From positions 1-64,000 of the forward strand of contig CAWUHX010000537.1 in NCBI GenBank assembly GCA_963922205.1: a stretch of DNA of 64,000 bases, written 5' to 3'. The stretch comes from Romanomermis culicivorax. Its lineage: Eukaryota > Nematoda > Enoplea > Mermithida > Mermithidae. Below, piece by piece: positions 48,501 to 57,900 of the stretch. The notes under the pieces were generated by a model. That model was not told the origin of the DNA. It saw only the letters and a list, made by a program, of their open reading frames with translations, and did no database searches. The position numbers and the translations under genes were made by a program. Numbering within the stretch: the stretch's first letter is position 1; each line of letters starts with the position of its first letter.

Positions 48501-51399
48501 CATTCGATAGACCTAGCCGAGCTAAATTCATTAATCTAATTTTCGTCATTCAATTTCCATTTTTGATTGAGATATCTTTGGTCAAAGTTCCAAAATTTGC
48601 TGGAGACACCCTGTTGACATAAGTTGTAAAGTTTCCAAAAAGTTGTGAAATTTGATATCATTAGATAGGCCTAACTGAGCTGAACTCATTGATCTGATTT
48701 TCGTCGTTCAATTTTCATTTTTGATTGCGATATCTGCGATCAAAGTTTCGAAATTTGTCAAGGACACCCTGTTGACATAAGTTGTAAATTTGTCCAAAAT
48801 CAGCCAAATTTCGTATTATTCGATAGGCCTAACTGAGATAAACTCACTGATATGATTTTCGTCGTTCAATTTTCATTTTTGATTGCGATATATACACTCA
48901 AAGTTTCCAAATTTGCTAAGGACACCCTGTTGACATAAGTTGTGAAGTTGTCTAAAATTGTTCAAATTTGATATCATTCGATAGACCTAGCCGAGCTAAA
49001 TTCATTAATCTAATTTTCGTCATTCAATTTCCATTTTTGATTGAGATATCTTTGGTCAAAGTTTCCAAATTTGCTAAGGACACTCTGTTGACATAAGTTG
49101 TAAAGTTGTCTAAAATTGGTCAAATTTGATATCATTCGATAGAGCTAGCCGAGCTAAATTCATTAATCTAATTTTCGTCATTCAATTTCCATTTTTGATT
49201 GAGATATCTTTGGTCAAAGTTCCAAAATTTGCTGGAGACACCCTGTTGACATAAGTTGTAAAGTTTCCAAAAAGTTGTAAAATTTGATATCATTAGATAG
49301 ACCTAACTGAGCTGAACTCATTGATCTGATTTTCGTCATTAAATTTTCATATCTGCCATGAAAGTTTTCGAATTTCCAAGAGACAACCTGTCGACATACG
49401 TTGTAAACTTATTGTAAAGTTTACAAAATGGGGCAAATTTGGTATAATTAGAATTTTGATTTCCAGAAATTCCGTTGATATTAAACACAAAAAGTGTAAT
49501 TTTTCTAACTTTACACTTTTACTGTAAAGTGTTTTTTGAGGAAAATCAAAAAGTGTAATTTTTCGACTTTACACTTTTGTTGTAAACTGTTCTTTTTTTC
49601 AAGGAAAAAATTTCCTTCCGATTCGCCACGGGTGGCGCCGGATTTTGCTTGAGCCGCTCCCTAGCCCTGCGTATGGCCCCGTTGGCCGGTTACGGTAAAT
49701 TGATCGATATAGGCGAAAAAATTCGGCTCCCCGATGACGTCACCGTCGGTTTTATCATAGGTATATGTAAATTTGGAATGGATAATGTCACGTGACTAAT
49801 TTGCATTTCTTTTACTTTACACCATAGTTTACATCCAACACATTTTCGCTTTGCATTGAAGTTTATATTCAGGAAATTTTTCTTCCACTTTACACTCACG
49901 TTTAGATACAAAAAACTTTTTTCTCCGACTTTACACTCACGTTAACATCCAGACAACGTTTTTCTCACTTTACACCATAGTTTACATACAAAAATGTTTT
50001 TCTCCAACTTTACACATACCCAAAAACGTTTTTTCTCACTTTACACTATAGTCACATTCGAAAACTTTTTTCTCCAACTTTACACTCACGTTAACATCCA
50101 AAAACTCTTTTCTCTCACTTTACACTGTTGTTTACATTCAAAAACTTTTTCTCCAACTTTACATTCACGTTAACATCCAAAAAATTCTTTCCCTCACTTT
50201 ACACTATAGTTTACATTCAAAAAATTCTTTCCCTCACTTTACACTATAGTTTACATACAAAAACGTTTTTCTCCAACTTTACACATACCCAAAAACGTTT
50301 TTTCTCACTTTACACTATAGTCACATTCGAAAACTTTTTTCTCCAACTTTACACATACCCAAAAACGTTTTTTCTCACTTTACACTATAGTCACATTCGA
50401 AAACTTTTTCTCCAACTTTACACTCACGTTAACATCCAAAAACTCTTTTCTCTCACTTTACACTATAGTTTACATACAAAAATGTTTTTCTCCAACTTTA
50501 CACATACCCAAAAACGTTTTTTCTCACTTTACACTATAGTCACATTCGAAAACTTTTTTCTCCAACTTTACACTCACGTTAACATCCAAAAACTCTTTTC
50601 TTTCACTTTACACTGTAGTTTACATTCGAAGACTTTTTTCTCCAACTTTACATTCACGTTAACATCCAAAAAATTCTTTTCCTCACTTTACACTATAGTT
50701 TACATACAAAAACGTTTTTCTCCAACTTTACACATACCCAAAAACTTCTTCTCTCACTTTACACTATAGTCACATTCGAAAACTTTTTTCTCCAACTTTA
50801 CACTCACGTTAACATCCAAAAACTCTTTTCTCTCACTTTACACTGTAGTTTACATTCGAAGACTTTTTTCTCCAATTTTACACTCTGTTGACATCCAAAA
50901 ACTTATTTCTCTCACTTTACACTATAGTTTACATTCAAAAACTTCTTTCTCTCACTTTACACTCAGGTTCATATTAAATTTTTTCTTAATTTACACTCAA
51001 TTTTACATCTAAAAACATTTTTGTGCACTTTACACTCAAATTTTAACATGTTCCCCTTACTTTACACTCACGTTTACATTTTTTGTTTTTTTTTTAAAGA
51101 ACATTTATTAAAAAGACGTTTAATCGTTTTGGATAATTTTCATTCTCATTTGGAGAGTATGAAAAATATACCGGTGGAAAAATTGGGCGATCAGGTAAAA
51201 AAAATTTGTCAATTTTGAAATTTGATCCGCAAGTACAAATTTCTTTTTTTGTTTTGCGCAGATCTCCCTAAGCGCCGGAACCTACAGTAAAAAGAAGGAA
51301 AATGTGCTAAATTTAGAAAATCGATTTCACCCGTCGCCCGACGATCGACGTTTTCGAACTTTACACTGTTTACTGTACCCGCAAATGTGTAAAGTGTAA
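33285..51399 (+). CDS. fng: Fringe-type beta-1,3-N-acetylglucosaminyltransferase (seven exons)
   Basis: Exons 33285-33527, 45443-45491, 47773-47875, 47945-48095, 49604-49760, 51100-51194 and 51262-51399 give 936 nt, 311 residues plus stop. All junctions are GT/AG and in phase. It is a type II Golgi membrane enzyme: short cytosolic tail, anchor at about 17-33, a very short stem, then the catalytic domain. Hallmarks are [13 protein letters not shown] (51-63), FFVTDA, ALCCKM, the metal-binding DDD at 138-140 in [18 protein letters not shown] (189-197), RLPDD (223-227, with the expected catalytic Asp), FHSHLE (248-253) and FRTLHC near the end. Fringe adds GlcNAc to O-fucose on Notch EGF repeats and tunes ligand choice. 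The length is near that of manic fringe (about 320). The first intron is 11.9 kb, and four of six introns consist largely of tandem repeat. AATAAA follows at 51493. C1GalT and B3GLCT are less likely because the FATGGAGFC and FHSHLE signatures are Fringe-specific. Confidence 0.95.
34560..36660. repeat. 482-base tandem units in Fringe intron 1
   Basis: Four near-identical copies: the marker TTTATGCAAGAAAATTGG lies near 34747, 35227, 35709 and 36191. Copies 2-4 are exactly 482 bases apart and look identical over most of their length, differing from copy 1 mainly by one base in a T-run. This marks recent expansion. Confidence 0.92.
40195..41170. repeat. 91-base tandem units in Fringe intron 1
   Basis: About eleven copies of a 91-base unit with ATTTACGCAATTTTGTAGAA and CAGAATTTTCTAGCATTTA. 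Copies differ at one or two bases (TTTTTGC or TTTCTGC, for example), again a recent array. Confidence 0.92.
42697..44800. repeat. 200-240-base units between two copies of a GAACCCAATTTTTC module
   Basis: The marker CCAGATCTTTGCAGTGTC recurs near 43227, 43464, 43884, 44079, 44317 and 44535. The stretch is bounded by two near-identical modules of about 100 bases at 42697-42800 and 44697-44800 containing AACCCAATTTTTCGATGTTT and TTTTTTTTAGCCAGTCGACG. The modules resemble the acceptor region of the LIM gene. Confidence 0.85.
44801..44980. other. unique stretch in Fringe intron 1
   Basis: Non-repetitive sequence between two arrays, with AAGGTCACATG and an AATAAAG word. No exon recognised on either strand. 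Confidence 0.5.
44984..45305. repeat. array of the palindrome AGTGACCAATGGTCACT
   Basis: About ten copies, some decayed, of AGTGACCAATGGTCACT (8-base arms, one central base) separated by CACTATCTTTTGTATGT. The spacing is about 30-45 bases. It ends 138 bases before Fringe exon 2. Confidence 0.9.
45443..45491 (+). CDS. fng: Fringe exon 2 (micro-exon of 49 nt)
   Basis: The acceptor is ATTTTTAG. It encodes [16 protein letters not shown], equivalent to the FIFTDGED strand of vertebrate Fringe. Donor G then GTATAG, phase 1. It sits 130 bases after a palindrome array and is isolated by 11.9 and 2.3 kb introns. Confidence 0.9.
45520..47770. repeat. ACTTTACACTCAAGTTTACATCC array in Fringe intron 2
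   Basis: Tandem units of about 45-60 bases with ACTTTACACTC, then AGTTTACATCCAAAAA and T/C-rich filler. The exon 3 acceptor is the end of the last unit. A long plus-strand open frame through 45859-47043 translates as repeated [12 protein letters not shown] and is a repeat artefact. Confidence 0.9.
47773..47875 (+). CDS. fng: Fringe exon 3
   Basis: The acceptor ACACCAG is part of the ACTTTACACC intron repeat. It encodes [20 protein letters not shown] and the following helix, aligned with the VVITNC and ALSCKM region of Fringe. Donor AG then GTAGTC, phase 2. The exon is GC-rich against its surroundings. Confidence 0.92.
47945..48095 (+). CDS. fng: Fringe exon 4 (DDD metal-binding motif)
   Basis: After a 69-nt intron ending GTGTAAAG, the exon begins [14 protein letters not shown] with the divalent-metal-binding triad. 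It continues through [16 protein letters not shown]. Phase 0 donor ACG then GTAAGA. Confidence 0.94.
48130..49430. repeat. 158-base tandem repeat in Fringe intron 4
   Basis: About eight units near 155-162 bases, marked by GGACACCCTGTTGACATAAG near 48287, 48447, 48605, 48762, 48917, 49077 and 49234. They contain ATCATTCGATAGACCTAG and TCGTCATTCAATTT. More complex and less AT-rich than other arrays here. Confidence 0.9.
49604..49760 (+). CDS. fng: Fringe exon 5 (FATGGAGFC and RLPDD)
   Basis: The acceptor is TTTTTTTCAAG. It encodes [20 protein letters not shown] and [14 protein letters not shown], the nucleotide-sugar and catalytic region. Donor G then GTATAT, phase 1. A TTTCACCTTT-free, GC-rich codon choice sets it apart from the introns. 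Confidence 0.95.
49800..51075. repeat. ACTTTACACTATAG array in Fringe intron 5
   Basis: Relative of the intron 2 array. Units mix CTCCAACTTTACACATACCC, TTTTTTCTCACTTTACAC and TATAGTTTACATACAAAAA, with larger duplications (the ACATACCCAAAAACGTT block near 50017, 50282, 50353 and 50501). Confidence 0.9.
51100..51194 (+). CDS. fng: Fringe exon 6 (FHSHLE)
   Basis: The acceptor is TTTTTAAAG. It encodes [20 protein letters not shown] to GDQ, matching LFHSHLENL of Fringe. Donor CAG then GTAAAA, phase 0. Confidence 0.93.
51262..51399 (+). CDS. fng: Fringe exon 7 and stop
   Basis: After a 67-nt intron ending TTTTGCGCAG. It encodes [18 protein letters not shown], then [16 protein letters not shown] and TAA at 51397-51399. 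The codons for RTLHC (ACTTTACAC) and the stop (GTGTAAAGTG) are made of the same words as the intron repeats. Confidence 0.93.
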   Translation: MSLSAGTYSKKKENVLNLENRFHPSPDDRRFRTLHCLLYPQMCKV

Positions 51400-51492
51400 A
51401 GTGGTGTAAAGTTACCGCCAAAGAGGTGCAAAGCTGTGATAGATTACTGTATTTTTGTAAAGATCTCTACGCAAATTATTTTAGATTTTTAA

Positions 51493-51498
51493 AATAAA
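51493..51498 (+). terminator. fng: poly(A) signal of the Fringe gene
   Basis: AATAAA 94 bases after the stop and just before the downstream palindrome array begins, so the 3' untranslated region is probably about 100-120 bases. Confidence 0.65.
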
Positions 51499-51514
51499 GA
51501 ATAGATTTTGGAGA

Positions 51515-53660
51515 GATACATATATTATAACATATCCCATGTTGAAGCATATACTATGTTATAACATATCCCATGTTAAAGCATATACCATGTTATAATA
51601 TATCCCTTGTTAAGGCATATACCATGTTATAGCATATAACACCTATACCAGGTTATAGCATATCCCATGTTATAACATATGATGTGTTGAAGCATATACC
51701 ATAATATAACATATGCTATGTTAAAGCACATACCATGTTATAACATATTCCATGTTATTACCATATCCCATATTATAACATATGTCATGTTATAACATAT
51801 TCAGTGTTATAACATCTATACCACGTTATAGCAAATCCCACATTTTAACAGCTTCCACGTTGTATCATATCTCATGCTGTAGCATATCTCATGTTATAAC
51901 TTACACTGTGTTAAAAAACCCCCGCATGCTATAACATACACTGTGAGATAACCTACATCCTCCCATATTACAAGATACCCTATGTTATAACATACCCTAT
52001 GTTTTAACATACGATATGTTATAACATATAACACGTTATGACATGTTATTGCACAGGACTATGCTATAACATGTGAAAAATGAATAAAAAAATTTTCTAT
52101 GTTATAACATGTCAAACGATAAAAAAAAAATTTTTTGTATATTGGAACATAGGACCATGTTATAACATAGAATCATGTTATAACATAGGCCTATGTTATA
52201 ACATACGACATGTTAGAACATGTCGTATGTTATAACATATCCAATGTTATAGTATATCTTATATTACAACATAGACTACCACTCCTTATGTTATAAGATG
52301 ACCTATATTAACATACGATATGTTATATGTTATAACATGGTTTATAGCACTATATGTTATAACATAGTTCACAGCATTGTGTATATTATAACATAGGGTA
52401 TATTACAACATGGGATATTTGGACTATGTTACAACATGTGAAAAACGAGAAAAATTTTTTTTAAATCTTATAACATAGGATCATGTTATAACATAGGACT
52501 ATGTTATAACATATCACATGTTAAAACATGTGATATGTTATAACACATCCCATGTTATAGTATATCTCATGTAATAACATAGACTGTGTCATAAAACACC
52601 CCGTGCTTTAACATAACTCCGTATGTTAGAACATGGCCTATGTTTTGACATACGATATGTTATAACATAGTATATGTTATAACATGGTTTATAGCACAGT
52701 ATATGTTACAACATGGTTTATAGCACTGTATATGTTACAACATGGTTTATAGCACTGTATATGTTATAACATAGTTTATAGCGTTGTGTATGCTACAACA
52801 TAAGGTATATCGTAACATGGGATGTGTTATTAGATAGGACTATGTTATAACGTGTGAAAAATGAATAAAAAAAATTTTGTATGTTATAACATGTCAAAAA
52901 ATGAAAAAAAAATTTTTGTATATTGGAACATAGGATCATGTTATAACGCATTATTATGTTATAACATAGGACTATGTTAAAACATGTGATATGTTTTAAA
53001 ATATCCTATGTTATAGTATATCTCATATTATAACATAGACTATGTTATAAAACACCCCGTGCTATAACTTAACACCTTACATTATAACATGGCCTATGTT
53101 TTAACATACGCACATCGTTTATAGCATTGTACATGTTATAACATAGGGTATATTACAACATGGGATATGTTATAACACAGGAATATGTTATAACATGTAA
53201 AAAAATGAAGAAAAAAATTTTTATGCTATAACATGTCAGTATGTTATAACATGTCGAAAAATGAAAAAAATTGCATGTTATAACGTAGGACTATGTTATA
53301 ACATGTCAATACGTTATAACATATCGGAAATTGAAAAAAAAATTTGTATGTTATAACATATGCCTATGTTATAACATGTCGAAAATTCAAAAAAATATTG
53401 TGTGTTATAAGATATTCCCGTGTTATAACATTGGACTATGTTATAACATGTCGAGAAATGAAAAGAAAATTTTGTGTATTATAAGATATGTCTATGTTAT
53501 AACATAGGACTATGTTATAACACGTCGAAAAATGAAAAAAATTTATGTGTTGTAAGATATGTCTATGTTATAACATAGGACTAGTCGAAAAATGAAAGAA
53601 AAAATTTCTATGTTATACCATATGCCCATGTTATAGCATAGGGCTATTTTATAACACATG
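51515..53660. repeat. ATGTTATAACAT palindromic array downstream of Fringe
   Basis: Same family as lectin intron 2 but with different filler: CATATCCCATGTTATAAC, TAGGACTATGTTATAACATG and short AAAAATGAAAAAAATTT inserts. Almost every unit holds the palindrome ATGTTATAACAT. No coding potential. Confidence 0.9.
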
Positions 53661-54900
53661 GCGTCATAGGATTACTGTAGCGAAAAAAATCGATAATAAG
53701 CTGACGTAAGAAAAAGCAAACAAGCTGGCTTAACTTTTGGAGTGTTTACAAAAAGTATTTTTTTTCTCGAAACCGGCTTTTTTATGCTATAAAAATGACA
53801 AGGTTGGAAAATTTTAGGATTTTTTTTGAACCCAAGTTTTTGAGGTTTCATTTTTAGTATAAGTTTTTTTTAGCGGCCGCTTCTTATGCTCTAAAAAGCT
53901 GAATTTTTTTCAACCCAATTTTTTGGTATTTTATTTTCTCTGTTTAAACTTTTTGCTACATTTTCCTGAAATTTTGACATTTTTTTAAAACAAAAATGTC
54001 AAATTTTTGAATCAGAAATTTTGTTTAATAAAACAATAGTTGTTCGAATTTGAAATTTGAACTCGTTTTTTTTTATTGTTTTCCTAAAAAATTTGATTTT
54101 TGTTCAAAAAATCTCATTAAATATAAATTTCTCCTTTTTCCAAAAAGTGCGATTTTTTTTCAAGAAATTTGAATAAATATTATTTTTTCTCAAATTTGAA
54201 AAAAATATCATTAGATTTAATTTTTTCCAAAAAAATTTGTTTTTTTCCCATAAAATTAAAAAATTTTATTTTTCAAAAACAAATTGATTAAATATGAATT
54301 TTTTCAAAAAAGTTTGATTTTTTTCTCAAAAATTTGATTTTTTTCCCGAAAAAAAAGATTTTTTCCCAAAAACTTGTTTTTTTTTCCAAAAAATTTGATT
54401 AGATCTCATTTTTTCCCCAAAAAAACTTTTTTCCGCAAAATTTTGATTTTTCTCTGAAAAAATTAATTTTTTTCGTCTTAAATTCGTCAATTTTCAACCT
54501 GAAAATGAATAAAATTCAAAATAATTTATACTTTCTGATAAATTTCCTAGTTTTCCATAAAAGTTTCTAAAATTCTGTAAATTTTGTTTTGTAGAAATTT
54601 CTGAAATTTTTTATATGAATCTGATATTGCGTAAAAATTTTTAAAATGCTCTAAATTTTTTTGTTAAAATTAGAACTCTGCAAATTTGTGAAATTATTTG
54701 CAAAAATTCGAAATTTTTCAAAATACCAAAAAATCTGTAACATTTTTTGTATTTTGTCTTGAGTTTGAAATTTTTTAAAAATTCCAAAAAATTTGTAAAA
54801 GTTTCTTCTGAAAATGAGAATTTTGTAAAAATTGTGGAATTCTTTGTAATAACTTCTGAAATTTTAAGTGAATTTGAAATTTTCTAAAAATTCCTAAAAA
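53661..54900. other. AT-rich region with a GAACCC module and a rare GCGGCCGC site
   Basis: A relative of the acceptor module (TTTTTTTTGAACCCAAG, then TTTTTAGTATAAG, T-run, AGC) lies at 53821-53875. It is followed at once by GCGGCCGC, striking in such AT-rich DNA. The remainder is TTTTTTCCAAAAAATTTGAT-type simple sequence. No gene seen. Confidence 0.6.
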
Positions 54901-57900
54901 TGCCTTAAATTTTTTGTTCAAAATTAGAATTTTGTGAATTTGCGAAATTTTTTGTACTTTTTATGAAACTTTTTTTTCTAAACCAAAAATTTAGAATTTT
55001 CTGCGAATTTTTTTAATAAATTTCATAAAATTTGTAAGTTTGTAAAATTTTGTAAATTTTTTTTTTGAAATTTTGTAAAAATTTTACAAATATTTCAAAA
55101 TTTATTGTAAAAATTAGAATTTGTAAAAATATGTGAAATTTTATGTAAAAATTTATCATTTTGTAAAAGTTTCTAAAATGTTTTGAAAAATTTTTTGTAA
55201 AAATTAAGATTTCGTAAAAAAAATTGTGAAACTATTTGTATAAATTTGAAATTTTTTTAAATTTCCAAAAAATCTGTAAATTTTTTGTAAAAATTAGGAA
55301 TTTTGTAAAAAATTCCTAAAAATGCCTTAATTGTTTTGTAAAAATTAGAATTTTGTGGATATTTGTGAAATTTTTTGCGTAAATTCGAAAGTTTGTGAAA
55401 ATTCTTAGAATACTTTGAATTGTTTTGTAAAATTTAGAATTTGGTTAAAAAATTGTGAATTTTTTTTTTAAATTTAAAATTTACTTTTCTAGAAATCTGT
55501 AAAATTTTTTTCTAGAAATTAGAATTTTTGTCGAAATTTCTAAAAATTAAGATTTCGTAAAAAAATTGTGAAATTATTTGTATAAATTTGAAATTTTTTT
55601 AAATTTCCAAAAAATCTGTAAATTTTTTGTAAAAATTAGGAATTTTGTAAAAAATTCCTAAAAATGCATCAATTTTTTTGAAAAAATGAGAATTTTGTGG
55701 ATATTTGTGAAATTTTTTGTGTAAATTCGAAAGTTTATGAAAATTCTTAGAATACTTTGAATTGTTTTGTAAAATTTATAATTTTGTTAAAAAATTGTGA
55801 ATTTTTTTTTTAAATTTAAAATTTACTTTTCTAGAAATCTGTAAAAATTTTTTTCTAGAAATTAGAATTTTTGTCAAAATTTCTAAAAATTAAGATTTCG
55901 TAAAAAAATTGTGAAATTATTTGTATAAATTTGAAATTTTTTGAAATTTCCAAAAAATCTGTAAATTTTTTGTAAAAATTTGAAATTTTGTAAAAAATTC
56001 GTAAAAATACATCAATTTTTTTTGTAAAAATTAGAATTTTGTGGATATTTGTGAAATTTTTTGCGTAAATTCGAAAGTTTGTGAAAATTCTTAGAATACT
56101 TTGAATTGTTTTGTAAAATTTATAATTTTGTTAAAAAATTGTGAATTTTTTTTTTAAATTTAAAATTTACTTTTCGAGAAATCTGTAAAATTTTTTTCTA
56201 GAAATTAGAATTTTCGTCAAAATTTCTAAAAATTAAGATTTCGTAAAAAATCTGTGAAATTATTTGTATAAATTTGAAATCTTTTGAAATTTCTAGAAAA
56301 TCTGTAATTTTTTTGTAAAAATTTGGAATTTTGTAAAAAATTCCTAAAAATACATCAATTTTTTTGTAAAAATTACAATTTTGTGGATATTTGTAAAATT
56401 TTTTGTACTTTTTATGAAACTTTTTTTTTCTAAACCAAAAATTTAGAATTTTCTGCGAATTTTTTTAATAAATTTCATAAAATTTGTAAGTTTGTAAAGT
56501 TTTATGAATTTTTTTTTTGAAATTTTGTAAAAATTTCACAAATATTTTAAAATTTATTGTAAAAATTAGAATTTGTAAAAATATGTGAAATTTTATGTAA
56601 AAATTTGGAATTTTGTAAAAGTTTCTAAAATGTTTTGAAAATTTTCTGTAAAAATTAAGATTTCGTAAAAAAATTGTGAAATTATTTGTATAAATTTGAA
56701 ATTTTTTTAAATTTCCAAAAAATCTGTAAATTTTTTGTAAAAATTAGGAATTTTGTAAAAAATTCCTAAAAATACATCAATTTTTTTGTAAAAATTAGAA
56801 TTTTGTGGATATTTGTGAAATTTTTTGCGTAAATTCGAAAGTTTGTGAAAATTCTTAGAATACTTTGAATTGTTTTGTAAAATTTAGAATTTGGTTAAAA
56901 AATTGTGAATTTTTTTTTTAAATTTAAAATTTACTTTTCTAGAAATTTGTAAAATTTTCTTCTAGAAATTAGAATTTTTGTCAAAATTTCTGAAAATTTG
57001 GATTTCGTAAAAAAATTGTGAAATTATTTGTATAAATTTGAAATTTTTTGAAATTTCCAAAAAATCTTTAATTTTTTTGTAAAAATTTGAAATTTTGTAA
57101 AAAATTCCTAAAAATGCATCAATTTTTTTTGTAAAAACTAGAATTTTGTGGATATTTGTGAAATTTTTGTGTAAATTCTTAGAATACTTTGAATTGTTTT
57201 GTAAAATTTAAAATTTTGTTAAAAAATTGTGAATTTTTTTTTTAAATTTAAAATTTACTTTTCTAGAAATTCGTAAAATTTTTTTCTAGAAATTAGAATT
57301 TTTGTCAAAATTTCTGAAAATTAGGATTTCGTAAAAAAATTGTGAAATTATTTGTATAAATTTGAAATTTTTTTAAATTTCCAAAAAATCTGTAAATTTT
57401 TTGTAAAAATTAGGAATTTTGTAAAAAATTCCTAAAAATACATCAATTTTTTTGTAAAAATTAGAATTTTGTGGATATTTGTGAAATTTTTTGCGTAAAT
57501 TCGAAAGTTTGTGAAAATTCTTAGAATACTTTGAATTGTTTTGTAAAATTTAGAATTTGGTTAAAAAATTGTGAATTTTTTTTTTAAATTTAAAATTTAC
57601 TTTTCTAGAAATTTGTAAAATTTTCTTCTAGAAATTAGAATTTTTGTCAAAATTTCTGAAAATTTGGATTTCGTAAAAAAATTGTGAAATTATTTGTATA
57701 AATTTGAAATTTTTTGAAATTTCCAAAAAATCTTTAATTTTTTTGTAAAAATTTGAAATTTTGTAAAAAATTCCTAAAAATGCATCAATTTTTTTTGTAA
57801 AAATAAGAATTTTGTGGATATTTGTGAAATTTTTTGCGTAAATTCGAAAGTTTGTGAAAATTCTTAGAATACTTTGAATCGTTTTGTAAAATTTATAATT

